Source: an uncultured Actinomycetes bacterium (GTDB lineage Bacteria > Actinomycetota > Actinomycetes > Nanopelagicales > Nanopelagicaceae). Taken from it: 64,000 bases of DNA. Below, piece after piece: positions 25,384 through 34,699 of the stretch. The stretch spans positions 1-64,000 of the forward strand of contig CAILSO010000010.1 in assembly GCA_903836945.1 (NCBI GenBank), given 5' to 3'. How positions within the stretch are numbered: position 1 is the first letter of the stretch; every line of letters starts with the position of its first letter. The notes under the pieces were generated by a model that saw nothing but the letters and a program-made list of their open reading frames with translations, was not told the origin of the DNA and did not search any database. The translations under genes and the position numbers were made by a program.

Positions 25384-26489
25384 CTAAATACTCCGGTATG
25401 TCCAAGTGAGTAACGCCCAGGTTGCGGGTAGATCGAAAGTCCGTGCGGCTCTTTGCCCACCGCAATTTTAGTTAAGAATTTTCCATGCTCGATATCAAAT
25501 ACGTAGACCTCATTGTTGTAGCGGCCAGAGACCCAGAATTCCTTTCCATCAGCAGAAATTCCACCCATATCTGGCGAACCACCTCCAGGAATCTTCCATT
25601 TCGCAACCAAGGCATTATCGCTAAAGCGAAGAACCGAGACACTTCCTTCGCCACGATTTGTGATTAGTAGGTTCTTAGAATCACGAGTGACATATTCACC
25701 ATGGGCGGCCTTACCTGTTTTAATAAATCCAAATGAGCCAAAGTTGTCGGCAGGCATGGTCCAGATTCCATCAGACATCATGTCGGCGACATAGAAGGTG
25801 CTGCCATCGGGTGAAATTTTTATATCTTGTGGCATTGGTTGCTTGTTGTAAGTCGTTGGAATTTTGGCGTACTTAAGGACCTTCATCTTTGCGGTATCAA
25901 CCAACATTAGCTCGCCACTAAATTCGCAAGTTGCCACAAAAAATGTTCCATCTTTGCTCCAGTCAGCATGATTTAAGCCATCGCATTTAACTGGAACCGT
26001 CTTCCTAATCGCCATTGTGTGTGGATCACGAAAAACCAATTGGCGATCGGCTTCTGCCATAACAATCGCATATTTACCATTTGGCGTGAAATAGAGATTG
26101 TATGGATCATGAACCGCAACTGATTTGCCAAGAGTTACGGTCATTGGATTGATCGGAGTTAGGAAATTTCCTTCATTGTCATTTACCCAAAGTGTTTTTA
26201 GATCCCATGATGGGACAACATGTTGTGGGCCGCGTGGAGTTTTCCATGTAGCAATTACCTTGAAGGTCTTTGGATCAATTACGGAAATTGTGTTGGAGGT
26301 ATGGTTTGGTACATATACGCGCTCGGGCATATCTTTAACAACAGGGCTAAGATGATTTGGGCGATCTGCGGAATAGATATCGTTCTGATCTAGTACGGGC
26401 GGCATACCTGCGAGTGGAGCGCTCGCGCCTGCTGGCACTATTCCAAGCGCTAAAACAATAATTGCAAATAATGCGGACAGCTTTTTCAC
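25380..26489 (-). CDS. Exported YncE-like beta-propeller protein
   Basis: 369 residues. The signal peptide (MKKLSALFAIIVLALGIVPAGASA) is followed by YVTN-type propeller repeats: VYVPNHTSNTISVIDPKTFKVIATW, then ...NLYFTPNGKYAIVMAEADRQ, FYVADMMSDGIW, and EFWVSGRYNNEVYVFD. It resembles the cytochrome-cd1/YncE propeller family but shows no heme-binding CxxCH. An extracytoplasmic binding or sensing role is likely; the ligand is unknown. It overlaps both operon neighbours by four bases. Confidence 0.8.
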   Translation of the reverse strand: MKKLSALFAIIVLALGIVPAGASAPLAGMPPVLDQNDIYSADRPNHLSPVVKDMPERVYVPNHTSNTISVIDPKTFKVIATWKTPRGPQHVVPSWDLKTLWVNDNEGNFLTPINPMTVTLGKSVAVHDPYNLYFTPNGKYAIVMAEADRQLVFRDPHTMAIRKTVPVKCDGLNHADWSKDGTFFVATCEFSGELMLVDTAKMKVLKYAKIPTTYNKQPMPQDIKISPDGSTFYVADMMSDGIWTMPADNFGSFGFIKTGKAAHGEYVTRDSKNLLITNRGEGSVSVLRFSDNALVAKWKIPGGGSPDMGGISADGKEFWVSGRYNNEVYVFDIEHGKFLTKIAVGKEPHGLSIYPQPGRYSLGHTGVFR

Positions 26490-27184
26490 GCAGCTCCTCC
26501 AAGTAGTTCGGTAAGGGTTACTGGAGTTAAACCCTTTGCATGCAAATTCTCGATAAGCCTTGGTAGCGCGTCGATCGTATTTTGATGGCCAAAGTGCAGA
26601 CTAATGATGCTGCCATTTTTTACATCTTTTGCGACATTAGAAAGAACTGCTGCTTTACCTGGATCTTGGTAATCATGGGAATCTACATCGTAGGAGATGC
26701 AATTTTTATAACCATATTTAAGCGCGGTTTTTCTAATCAGCGCCGTGGAGTATTGCGTGCCTGATGGGCGAAACCACTTGCCATGATTGCCAATTAATTT
26801 CTTAAGTTCATTTGCGCAGCCGGCAATCTCCGAATCAACTTTTGCGGCAGAAATGGTTTTCATCTGCGTATGTGTCATGGTGTGATTGCCAAGATCATGT
26901 CCGCCATCCAAGATTGTCTTGGCGATACTTGGTTCGCTTGCCAAAAATGTGCCGACCGCAAAGACGCTAACTTGGGTCTTAGTGCTACTCAATATATTTA
27001 ATAAGGTATGCGCAATTTTTAGATCGCCAGCGCCATGGAAGGTCAGGGCGACCCTAGGAGTCGAACGTGAACCATGGGCAATATCTGGCGATGCGGCGCT
27101 GGCCAGGGCGCTGAAAGGAAGTTGCATCAGCCCGCCTACGGCGATGGCGCTACCGACCAAAAAGTTACGGCGAGAGATCGTCAT
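26486..27184 (-). CDS. Tat-exported NodB-type polysaccharide deacetylase, atypical motif 1
   Basis: 232 residues. A twin-arginine signal (SRRNFLVGS, then a hydrophobic stretch) directs Tat export. NodB motifs: motif 2 LGNHTMTH (metal His pair), motif 3 FRPSGTQ, motif 4 SYDVDSHDYQD, motif 5 SLHFGHQNT. Motif 1, normally TFDD, reads VALTFHGAGD, so the catalytic-base and metal-ligand Asp are shifted or replaced. I recall an actinobacterial subgroup with this TFHG.GD form. Whether it is an active deacetylase is open. First gene of the operon; TATCCT lies six bases before its ATG. Confidence 0.8.
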   Translation of the reverse strand: MTISRRNFLVGSAIAVGGLMQLPFSALASAASPDIAHGSRSTPRVALTFHGAGDLKIAHTLLNILSSTKTQVSVFAVGTFLASEPSIAKTILDGGHDLGNHTMTHTQMKTISAAKVDSEIAGCANELKKLIGNHGKWFRPSGTQYSTALIRKTALKYGYKNCISYDVDSHDYQDPGKAAVLSNVAKDVKNGSIISLHFGHQNTIDALPRLIENLHAKGLTPVTLTELLGGAA

Positions 27185-27190
27185 AATCGA

Positions 27191-27196
27191 AGGATA
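27191..27196 (-). promoter_or_regulatory. -10-like box of a leaderless start (deacetylase operon)
   Basis: TATCCT on the minus strand lies six bases before ATG 27184. The leaderless start gives the Tat signal peptide directly. Confidence 0.6.
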
Positions 27197-27275
27197 CTCG
27201 CGTGGATAGGGCGATCTTGTGCGGGAAGTGGGTGGGAGTTGCTACTGTTTTGGCACCCGCTGAAATGGAGAGCAC

Positions 27276-28208
27276 TTGAGCGAAGACGACGAGAACTCAG
27301 AGGATATTGTCACTGAGGAGATGCTTTGGGAGCGGATTCCTGAAGTTGAAGGGCTTGATCGTGCCAATACTTATTATGAATTGAGTGCGCGAATTTATGC
27401 GCGCGGACAATATGACGAGGCGCTGGCTTTAGCTGAAACCGCTCGCGATATTTATGCCGAATTGGGTTCGGTTGCTCCTTCGGATGGTCTAGCTCAGGCT
27501 TACTCTGCAATTGGCTATAACTTAAATCAACTCAAGCGAATCAATGAAGCCGCAAATGCCATGAGCAAAGCAGTCGAATTATTGCGCGAATCAAAATCGC
27601 CAATGGCGATTGATCTGGCCTGCACATTAGGTGAGTGGTGGTTTAGTTCAAAGGAATATCAAAAAACTATCGATTGCATGAGTGACTGCGTCCAAGAACA
27701 TTTAGTTGATGGCAACGACAGTGGCGCGGCAAATGATTTATATCTAATTGGTTGCGCACAACGCGAACTTAAGAATTACGGTGATGCGCTTGAAGCATTT
27801 CAAGAGGCCAGAACTTATTTCAAGAAGTTGAAGGAAGTTATCAACGTGGGTCGTTGTGATCAAAAGATCGCCCATTGCCTAATAGAACTTGGCGATGGCG
27901 AAGCGGCCTTGATTTCAGCACAGAAATCACTTGATGTTTTCAATACCGCGCACGATCACTATCGTGAGACTTACTCAATGCTGGAAGTAGGCAAAGCACA
28001 AATCTTGGCTGGTCAAGAAGAGACTGGTCTAAATACCTTAGATCGCGTCTTAGAGATTGCTACGGAATCAGACAATAAAGATTTTGAATTCATCGTTGAG
28101 ATAGAACGACGCATTGCAGAAGTCCTACATAACTTGGGGCGCGATGATGAGGCTGATGAAATCGAAAGAAGAATCGCTGCTGTTGCCGAAATAATCGATA
28201 ACGATTAA
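27276..28208 (+). CDS. Tetratricopeptide-repeat protein
   Basis: 310 residues from TTG 27276 after tggaga. It is built of about six TPR-like helix pairs: TYYELSARIYARGQYDEALALAETARDIY, then GLAQAYSAIGYNLNQLKRINEAANAMSKAVELL and later YGDALEAFQEARTYFKKL. It is acidic, with no signal peptide, so cytoplasmic. It is a protein-protein interaction scaffold; the partner is unknown. Its end overlaps the convergent methyltransferase gene by four bases. Confidence 0.82.
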   Translation: MSEDDENSEDIVTEEMLWERIPEVEGLDRANTYYELSARIYARGQYDEALALAETARDIYAELGSVAPSDGLAQAYSAIGYNLNQLKRINEAANAMSKAVELLRESKSPMAIDLACTLGEWWFSSKEYQKTIDCMSDCVQEHLVDGNDSGAANDLYLIGCAQRELKNYGDALEAFQEARTYFKKLKEVINVGRCDQKIAHCLIELGDGEAALISAQKSLDVFNTAHDHYRETYSMLEVGKAQILAGQEETGLNTLDRVLEIATESDNKDFEFIVEIERRIAEVLHNLGRDDEADEIERRIAAVAEIIDND

Positions 28209-28840
28209 TTATTAAGGTGTTGCATTGCCCAGGCATACATGGCAATTGCACCTGCGGCAGAAGCATTCATAGATCTCGTTGAACCATATTGGCGAATCGC
28301 CAGGACAGTCTGGCAAATAGCGACCGCCTCATCTGACATGCCGGCACCTTCTTGTCCAAAGAAGAGCACACATTTTTCTGGCAGCCGTGTCGTTTCAAGT
28401 TCCTTGGAAATTGGCAGATTGTCGATTCCAATTATTGGAGTCTCATTTTCGGCACACCAATTGGCAAAGTCTTGGACGGTTGGGTGATGAAGCACATGTA
28501 GGTATTTATCGGTAACCATAGCCCCGCGCTTATTCCAATCGCGCTTTCCAACGATATGTACCTTCTCAACATTGAAGGCATTAGCTGTGCGAACTACCGA
28601 GCCAATATTTAAATCATGTTGCCAATTTTCAATTGCAATTTGAAGTTTATGTCGTTTGGTATCTAAGTCAGCGACGATTGCTTCAACGCTCCAGTAGCGA
28701 TACTTATCTAATACATTCCTGCGATCGCCATTTTCAAGTAACTCTAAATCAAAGTGAGCATCAGTTGGCCACGGCTTTGGGTGAGGTCCGACTCCGACAA
28801 CTGGATAGAATTCGCCAGGTCCAATTTCTGCGGTGGTCAT
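28205..28840 (-). CDS. TrmH/SpoU-family RNA 2'-O-methyltransferase
   Basis: 211 residues with the three SPOUT motifs: NIGSVVRTANAF, VLFFGQEGAGMSDEA, and IRQYGSTRSMNASAAGAIAMY. It methylates ribose of tRNA or rRNA; the target is not readable. It lacks the extra N-terminal RNA-binding domain of RlmB/TsnR, keeping only a short lead. ATG 28840 has TAAAGT six bases upstream, sharing a short divergent region with the EamA gene. Confidence 0.85.
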   Translation of the reverse strand: MTTAEIGPGEFYPVVGVGPHPKPWPTDAHFDLELLENGDRRNVLDKYRYWSVEAIVADLDTKRHKLQIAIENWQHDLNIGSVVRTANAFNVEKVHIVGKRDWNKRGAMVTDKYLHVLHHPTVQDFANWCAENETPIIGIDNLPISKELETTRLPEKCVLFFGQEGAGMSDEAVAICQTVLAIRQYGSTRSMNASAAGAIAMYAWAMQHLNN

Positions 28841-28846
28841 ATCGCA

Positions 28847-28852
28847 ACTTTA
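28847..28852 (-). promoter_or_regulatory. -10-like box of a leaderless start (TrmH-family gene)
   Basis: TAAAGT on the minus strand lies six bases before ATG 28840. Confidence 0.55.
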
Positions 28853-28862
28853 GGGGGAGTTA

Positions 28863-29768
28863 GTGGTTAAGGAAAAATCCTGGCTTCCAATTTATCTCGC
28901 TCTTGGTTTTATCTGGGGCTGCTCATTCATCTTCATTAAGTTAGGTCTCGAGTTTCTAACGCCGCAAGGCGTTGCCTTTGGTAGATGCGCCCTCGGGTCA
29001 ATAACACTTTTAATTATTTTGAAGGTTAGAAAAATCTCCCTTCCAAGTGGCACCAAAACTTGGTTTTACCTTTGGATTGTTTCGCTCTTGCTAAATGTTA
29101 TTCCTGGAGTGCTTTTTGCATTTGCAGAACAACGAGTGACTTCCATTCTCGCCGGAATAATTAATGCCTGCACGCCCTTGGCAAGTGTCATAGTTACGTT
29201 AATTGCATTTCGTGATCAGAAACCTAAGGCCTATCAACTTCTAGGTTTGGTAATTGGTGGATTGGGAGTTGCGACAGTTCTCGGAGTCTGGCGCGGCATC
29301 GGTTCTAATTCTGGAGTTGGCGTAATCGCCTTGCTCGCCGCGGTTACTTGCTACGGACTTTCTTTTCCGATTATTCGCAAGTACTTGACGCCGCTTAAGT
29401 TGCGATCTGAAAGTTTGGCCGCTGGCCAAGTAACTTCTGGAGCAATAACCCTGCTGCCATTCTTTCTAATAAATGGCATTGCCAAAGATCAGTACCGAGT
29501 CGGTCCAGTTTTGGGAATGCTTGCCCTTGGAATCTTTGGTAGTGGAATCGCCTACATTTGGAATTTTAGAATCGTTGAATTAGCGGGTGGTTTTATTGCA
29601 AGTAGCGTCACCTACCTGACGCCTGTCGTAGCGGTGATAGTCGGTGCGATTTTCCTTGGCGAGAAAGTTTGGTGGTTTGAGCCACTTGGTGGCCTTGTGG
29701 TGCTCTTTGGCGCGGCCATTTCGCAGGGTAGGTTCAATCGACTACTTAAAATTGAAAGCAAGGCATAA
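28863..29768 (+). CDS. EamA/DMT-family transporter
   Basis: 301 residues, ten membrane helices in two EamA halves: WLPIYLALGFIWGCSFIFIKLGLEFLTP, with GLVIGGLGVATVLG near the middle, and a second half ending in IFLGEKVWWFEPLGGLVVLFGA. It is a small-metabolite exporter or importer; the substrate is unknown. GTG 28863 has ggggga upstream. It is followed eight bases later by the dacB start. Confidence 0.85.
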   Translation: MVKEKSWLPIYLALGFIWGCSFIFIKLGLEFLTPQGVAFGRCALGSITLLIILKVRKISLPSGTKTWFYLWIVSLLLNVIPGVLFAFAEQRVTSILAGIINACTPLASVIVTLIAFRDQKPKAYQLLGLVIGGLGVATVLGVWRGIGSNSGVGVIALLAAVTCYGLSFPIIRKYLTPLKLRSESLAAGQVTSGAITLLPFFLINGIAKDQYRVGPVLGMLALGIFGSGIAYIWNFRIVELAGGFIASSVTYLTPVVAVIVGAIFLGEKVWWFEPLGGLVVLFGAAISQGRFNRLLKIESKA

Positions 29769-29769
29769 T
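29764..29769 (+). promoter_or_regulatory. -10-like box of a leaderless start (dacB)
   Basis: CATAAT lies six bases before ATG 29776 and overlaps the EamA stop. It supports ATG 29776, not the upstream in-frame start at 29644 inside the EamA gene. Confidence 0.5.
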
Positions 29770-29775
29770 TACCTA

Positions 29776-30888
29776 ATGCGCAAAATCGGAATAGCCATTA
29801 CGGCCCTTGGCCTATCGCTATCCACTATTGCACCGGCGAATGCAAACTTACTTCCTAAGTCTTTTTTGAAGTTAGCTAACTCTCCCGCACTAGCTCATCC
29901 AGGAATCATCGTGATTAATCCAAATAGCAATCAAACCCTCTTCGAAGATAATGCAGATACTTTGCGAGCCCCGGCCTCGGTTCTCAAATTAGTATCTATG
30001 ACTACGGCTGTAAAAACTTTGGGCGTTGATAAAGTTTTTAACACTTCAATTTATGCGACAAACCAAGCGGATACTTTTGCATTGATCGGCGATCGGGATC
30101 CCTGGCTAACAGCTACCCCATACGAAGCAAAGAAGTACCACCGTGCTTTTTCGCCCTCATTAATAAATGCGATCCTTAAAGAGCACCCAGAAATGCGCAC
30201 AATTAATTTAGATGTGAACGGTGTTTATTCAGCTGATTTAGAGATCCTGAAGCGTTTTTATCGCCATCACTTGACCATCAATATAAATCAGATGCCATCT
30301 ATTGAAGCAGCAAAGGCTGAGGCGACAACTAAGTTGGCCGAGATTCAATCTCCACCTCTAAAAAATATTGTGCAATTTACCTTGCTTTGGTCTGACAATA
30401 TTTTGGCAGATCGGTTAGCGAGATCGGCTGGACTTCAGCTTGGACTTGGCACTGATGTTGCTGGAATTCAAGGTGCCTTTGATAAAACATTAACTGAATT
30501 GGGTGTTTCGACAGATGGTCTCCAGGTTTTTGATGGAAATGGTTTATCGCATGAGACGAGAATTTCGGCGCACACTGTTGCCAATCTATTAATAAAGATC
30601 AAAGAAGATCCTGCGCTTTCAGTTATTTATGAAGGCCTGCCGCTTGCGGGAAAAACTGGAACTTTGAAAACTCGTTTTGTTAAAGATGCACCTAAGGCGG
30701 TTGGTCTAGTTAAAGCAAAAACTGGCTGGATTGATACCTCTGTCAGCCTGGCTGGATATGTAAATGTTGGTGCAGAACAATATGTATTTGCCGTAATTGC
30801 CGATCATGTGAAGCCATATGAAACATATCGCGCACAGGCACGAATTGCGATTGACAAGATGCTGGCAACAATTGCGAAGCCGGCCTAA
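29776..30888 (+). CDS. dacB: D-alanyl-D-alanine carboxypeptidase/endopeptidase (PBP4 type)
   Basis: 370 residues with a signal peptide (IGIAITALGLSLSTIAPANA). Penicillin-binding motifs in order: SVLK (Ser68 and Lys71, in APASVLKLV), SDN (WSDNILADRL) and KTG (LAGKTGTLK). The protein trims peptidoglycan stem peptides outside the membrane. It is shorter than Gram-negative PBP4 (about 450-480), mainly in the inserted domain. The next gene, ctaB, starts on its last base (TAATG). Confidence 0.87.
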   Translation: MRKIGIAITALGLSLSTIAPANANLLPKSFLKLANSPALAHPGIIVINPNSNQTLFEDNADTLRAPASVLKLVSMTTAVKTLGVDKVFNTSIYATNQADTFALIGDRDPWLTATPYEAKKYHRAFSPSLINAILKEHPEMRTINLDVNGVYSADLEILKRFYRHHLTININQMPSIEAAKAEATTKLAEIQSPPLKNIVQFTLLWSDNILADRLARSAGLQLGLGTDVAGIQGAFDKTLTELGVSTDGLQVFDGNGLSHETRISAHTVANLLIKIKEDPALSVIYEGLPLAGKTGTLKTRFVKDAPKAVGLVKAKTGWIDTSVSLAGYVNVGAEQYVFAVIADHVKPYETYRAQARIAIDKMLATIAKPA

Positions 30889-31760
30889 TGTATAAATTAA
30901 GAATTGCGCCATATGTAGCGTTGATGAAATTAAGAGTTGTAGAACTCTTACTAGTCACAACGCTCCCAGCCTTATTTTTAGCGGCTAAGGCGACGCCTTC
31001 CTGGAAAATCACGATTGCAACTCTTATTGGTGGCACTTTGGCTGCCGGCGCCTCAAATGCTTACAACATGATCATTGAAGTGGATTCCGATCGCTTAATG
31101 GCACGCACCGCAAAGCGACCAATTGTTAATGGAGATGTTTCTGAATCACAGGCATTTATTTTCGCTTCTGCCCTAACCATTGTTTCGCTCTTAATTTTCT
31201 CAATCTTTACAACGGTACTTGCAACAATTCTGACTGCAGCGGCGATTGTCTTTTATGTCTTTGGTTACACAATTGGGTTAAAGCGTCGCACCTCGCAAAA
31301 TATTGTTTGGGGTGGCGTTGCAGGTTGCATGCCGGTTCTAATCGGCTGGGCAGCAATCACTAACTCACTTTCACTAACCGCCTGGCTCTTCTTCTTCTTA
31401 ATATTCTTCTGGACGCCACCGCACTTTTGGGCTCTAGCAATTAAATATAAAGATGATTACGCCGCGGCTGGAATCCCGATGTTGCCGGTCGTAGCCTCAA
31501 TTAAAAATGTGCGAAATCAAATGTGGTTCCACACAATCGGAATGATTCTCTGCTCATTTGGCGTGGATGCCAGCGCGCATTTGCCTTGGTGGTGCTGGGT
31601 TATTACGGCAGTGATCGCTCTTGGGTTTGTGCAGCAATTAATAAGCATTGATGGCGAAGATTCAAATAAGGCAGCTGCCAAGTTATTTCACTGGTCAATT
31701 ACTTACTTGACTGTTTACTCACTGCTCTTGGTTATTGCAGTGCTTGTTGCAAATCCTTAA
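30888..31760 (+). CDS. ctaB: Protoheme IX farnesyltransferase
   Basis: 290 residues, about nine membrane helices. The prenyl-diphosphate motif NMIIEVDSDRLMARTAKRPI is typical of CtaB/CyoE, followed by YTIGLKRRTSQNIVWGGVAG and FFWTPPHFWALAI. It makes heme O, precursor of heme A for the aa3 oxidase encoded at 16-19 kb. It is coupled to dacB by a one-base overlap. Its 3' end overlaps the convergent metZ by 29 bases. Confidence 0.92.
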   Translation: MYKLRIAPYVALMKLRVVELLLVTTLPALFLAAKATPSWKITIATLIGGTLAAGASNAYNMIIEVDSDRLMARTAKRPIVNGDVSESQAFIFASALTIVSLLIFSIFTTVLATILTAAAIVFYVFGYTIGLKRRTSQNIVWGGVAGCMPVLIGWAAITNSLSLTAWLFFFLIFFWTPPHFWALAIKYKDDYAAAGIPMLPVVASIKNVRNQMWFHTIGMILCSFGVDASAHLPWWCWVITAVIALGFVQQLISIDGEDSNKAAAKLFHWSITYLTVYSLLLVIAVLVANP

Positions 31761-32958
31761 TTAGATCGGACGAATGTTCTAGCCCGACAGATAGGCGCGC
31801 CAAAGAATCAGTAATGCCCATGGAAGCTTTTGTTTCGGCATCTAATCTGCGATGAGTCGTAGATGATGGATGAGTTATTAAAGATTTACTATCGCCCAAG
31901 TTATTGGAGATATCAATAACCTTGAGTTGATCCATAACTTCAAAGAGTGCTTTAGATCCGCCATGAACTTCAAAACTAAGAGTTGTACCACCACCGCTCA
32001 TTTGTTTTTGGGCAGTTGCATAACCTGGATGAGTTTTAAGTCCTGGGTAATTAACGCTCTCAATCTTTGAGTTTTGTGCTAAAAATTCGGCAACCACCTG
32101 AGCGTTTTCGTTCATACGATTAACTCTCATTGAAAGTGTCTCTAAAGATTTAACCAAGACCCAGGCATTGAAGGCGCTAAGAGTTGGGCCGGTATGTCGG
32201 ATAAATGGATTTAAGTATGAGTGGATGTAATCAAAGCTGCCAAGAATCGCGCCGCCAAGTACTCGACCCTGCCCATCGATATGTTTTGTAGCTGAGTACA
32301 TAACAACATCCGCGCCATGTTGCAATGGCTTTTGCAAAATAGGCGATGACATAACGTTATCGACGATAACTGTCGCACCTACTTTATGCGCCAGATCGCT
32401 AACCACTTGCAGATCAACAATCTCTAGCATCGGATTACTTGGGGTTTCTATAAATACAACTTTGGTTGGCTTATTTAAAGCCTTTGCCCAAACTTCCGGA
32501 TCATTTCCTTTAACAAATTCAACGCTGACGCCCCATTTAGGCAAGATTTCATTTAATACGACATAGCAAGAACTAAACATTGAGGCGGCAGCAACAATGC
32601 GATCACCGCTTTCAACCATGCAGGCAACCGAAGCGAACATCGCAGACATTCCGGATCCGGTAGCAACACAAAACTCTGCACCTTCGATTGCAGCCAAACG
32701 CTGTTCGAACATTGCAACCGTTGGGTTGGCAAAACGACTATAAACAAAGTGATCTACCTCGTCGGTAAATGAATGAACCGCTTGTTCGGCGCTTGTATAT
32801 GTGTAGCCACTTGTTAGGTACATGGCCTCACCGGTCTCACCAAATCCAGAGCGCGCTAGGCCAGCCCTTACTGCGAGTGTTTCTTCATGTAACTCCCAGT
32901 CAGGTGTGACATCACATGATTCGTTTGAGTATCCCCAAGGGCGATGTTGGTGCGACAT
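31732..32958 (-). CDS. metZ: O-succinylhomoserine sulfhydrylase / Cys-Met PLP enzyme
   Basis: 408 residues of the Cys/Met metabolism PLP family. The PLP Lys is in YSATKHIDGQGRVLGG, and the phosphate site in ATGSGMSAMF. The GQGRVLGG form and the N-terminal LAVRAGLARSGFGETGEAMYLTSGY resemble MetZ rather than cystathionine beta-lyase. It likely forms homocysteine from O-acylhomoserine and sulfide. TAAACT lies six bases before ATG 32958. The gene is monocistronic, converging with ctaB. Confidence 0.87.
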   Translation of the reverse strand: MSHQHRPWGYSNESCDVTPDWELHEETLAVRAGLARSGFGETGEAMYLTSGYTYTSAEQAVHSFTDEVDHFVYSRFANPTVAMFEQRLAAIEGAEFCVATGSGMSAMFASVACMVESGDRIVAAASMFSSCYVVLNEILPKWGVSVEFVKGNDPEVWAKALNKPTKVVFIETPSNPMLEIVDLQVVSDLAHKVGATVIVDNVMSSPILQKPLQHGADVVMYSATKHIDGQGRVLGGAILGSFDYIHSYLNPFIRHTGPTLSAFNAWVLVKSLETLSMRVNRMNENAQVVAEFLAQNSKIESVNYPGLKTHPGYATAQKQMSGGGTTLSFEVHGGSKALFEVMDQLKVIDISNNLGDSKSLITHPSSTTHRRLDAETKASMGITDSLARLSVGLEHSSDLIKDLQQALQ

Positions 32959-32964
32959 GTTCGT

Positions 32965-32970
32965 AGTTTA
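32965..32970 (-). promoter_or_regulatory. -10-like box of a leaderless start (metZ)
   Basis: TAAACT on the minus strand lies six bases before ATG 32958. Confidence 0.6.
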
Positions 32971-32975
32971 GTAGT

Positions 32976-32981
32976 TATGGT
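32976..32981 (+). promoter_or_regulatory. -10-like box of a leaderless start (ABC ATPase gene)
   Basis: TATGGT lies six bases before GTG 32988. The metZ and ABC -10-like boxes are only five bases apart, back to back in the 29-base divergent gap. Confidence 0.55.
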
Positions 32982-32987
32982 TGAGAG

Positions 32988-33911
32988 GTGGATACGCCCC
33001 CAGATTCAACTATTGCAATAAGTACAAGTGGCCTGACAAAGATTTATGGCGATCGCGCAGCGCTCTCCGATGCCACATTCACAGTTCCCGCCGGGACTAT
33101 CTGTGGTTTTGTTGGTCCAAATGGCTCGGGCAAAACAACAACAATTCGAATGTTGCTTGGGCTAATTTCCCCAACCTCGGGCTCGGCATATGTTTTAGGT
33201 GAGAAAATTTCGCAACCAGAAAATTATCTCCCACGCGTGGGCGCCATGATTGAAGGACCGGCTTTTTATCCGGCGCTTTCCGGCGCGGAGAATTTAAAGG
33301 TTTTAGCCAATCTTGGCGGGTTTCCAATTTCACGAGTTACCGAACTTCTAGAAAAAGTCGGCTTAGGCGAACGCGGTCAATCTAAATATAAAACCTATTC
33401 ATTAGGCATGAAACAACGACTAGGAATCGCAGCGGCACTCTTGCCAAATCCAGATTTATTAATTCTAGATGAACCAACAAATGGTCTCGATCCATCTGGC
33501 ATTCACGAAGTACGCGAACTTATTCGATCACTTGCAAGATCCGGCACAACCGTCTTTGTATCTTCACATCTACTTAGTGAGTTGGAGATGATTTGTGAAT
33601 CGCTGGTAATGCTCCGCGAAGGAAAGGTAATTTTCACCGGATTAACCCAAGAACTTTTAAAAGCCCAGACTCCGTTGATCGTTGCAATTCCAGAGTACGC
33701 AGTTGACCTGGCAAAATTAGTAGGAATTGTTACTGCCGCCGGGTTTACTTCCAAGGTGGTCGCTGAAAGGTTAGAAATAAGCGCGCCAGTTGATTGGTCG
33801 GCAACTTTGAATCGTTTGGCCTTTGAGGCTGGGATTACCTTGTCTGCCATCTCAAAAGTTTTACCAAGCTTGGAAGATACCTTCTTTGAAATGACAGGTG
33901 ATGCCCAATGA
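32988..33911 (+). CDS. ABC transporter ATP-binding protein
   Basis: 307 residues. Walker A GPNGSGKTTT, signature YSLGMKQRLGIA, Walker B LLILDEPTNGLDPSG, then the H-loop in VFVSSHLLSELE. A C-terminal extension of about 80 residues is typical of DrrA/NatA-like exporters. It overlaps the permease gene by ATGA. The pair forms an export-type ABC system; the substrate is unknown (drug, peptide or lipid are the usual kinds). Confidence 0.9.
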   Translation: MDTPPDSTIAISTSGLTKIYGDRAALSDATFTVPAGTICGFVGPNGSGKTTTIRMLLGLISPTSGSAYVLGEKISQPENYLPRVGAMIEGPAFYPALSGAENLKVLANLGGFPISRVTELLEKVGLGERGQSKYKTYSLGMKQRLGIAAALLPNPDLLILDEPTNGLDPSGIHEVRELIRSLARSGTTVFVSSHLLSELEMICESLVMLREGKVIFTGLTQELLKAQTPLIVAIPEYAVDLAKLVGIVTAAGFTSKVVAERLEISAPVDWSATLNRLAFEAGITLSAISKVLPSLEDTFFEMTGDAQ

Positions 33912-34699
33912 TTAATGTTGTTATTGCTGAATTGCGTAAGTTACGTCGACCAACCCTTCTACTTTCAACCTTACTTACTGTCGGATTGTTATCTGGATTA
34001 TTTACATCACTAGTTTTTCTTCGCGTCGGCGCCAAGGGTGGCAATGGCAAGCGCGGCGAGGCAATCACTGCAGCAGAGTTAAGTCACGCTACCGGCTTCT
34101 TATATGGATTTAAGTTAGTTGGAACCTTTTTAGGTTTAGTTGCGCTATGCGTCTTTGCTTCGCAAACTGCACAGGAATACACCTACGGAACCCTTCGCAA
34201 TCTCTTAGTTCGCCAGCCAGCTCGCATGAAGGTATTAGCTGGCAAATTTATCTCGATGAAAATATTTGCCGCGGCCATGGTTATCTTCGCCGGAACAATA
34301 ACAATTTCACTTTCTTATGCTTTAGCTGGCCACGCAAAGGTCTCGACCAGCCTTTGGTCTAGCGGGGCAGCGATGCATCTGCTTGCCCAGGCCACTTTAA
34401 ATATATTTATCCAAACCTTAAGTTTCGGTCTCTTTGGAATGATTCTCGGACTCTTATTTAGATCACCAATTAGTGCAATTGCAGTTGGGGTTATCTGGAC
34501 CTTGATTTTGGAGACAATTCTTGGTGCGGTTATTTCAAGTACTAGTAAGTGGTTGCCTGGAGCCAATTTTTCAAATATTGGTGAAGGAGGCTCGCTTCTA
34601 GTTAGCTATAAACATTCACTGGCTGTGACTCTCTGCTATCTCTTGCTCGGTTCTTTAATCGTTTCAGTGCTTTTCAAAAGGAGAGATGTCGCAAATTAG
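33908..34699 (+). CDS. ABC transporter permease (ABC-2 type)
   Basis: 263 residues with six hydrophobic segments, starting VVIAELRKLRRPTLLLSTLLTVGLL and containing TAQEYTYGTLRNLLVRQPAR, the hallmark of ABC-2 permeases. It is coupled to the ATPase gene by four-base overlap. The stop is followed by short self-complementary stretches (GTCGC/GCGAC at 34688-34703) that may form weak hairpins. Confidence 0.86.
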   Translation: MINVVIAELRKLRRPTLLLSTLLTVGLLSGLFTSLVFLRVGAKGGNGKRGEAITAAELSHATGFLYGFKLVGTFLGLVALCVFASQTAQEYTYGTLRNLLVRQPARMKVLAGKFISMKIFAAAMVIFAGTITISLSYALAGHAKVSTSLWSSGAAMHLLAQATLNIFIQTLSFGLFGMILGLLFRSPISAIAVGVIWTLILETILGAVISSTSKWLPGANFSNIGEGGSLLVSYKHSLAVTLCYLLLGSLIVSVLFKRRDVAN

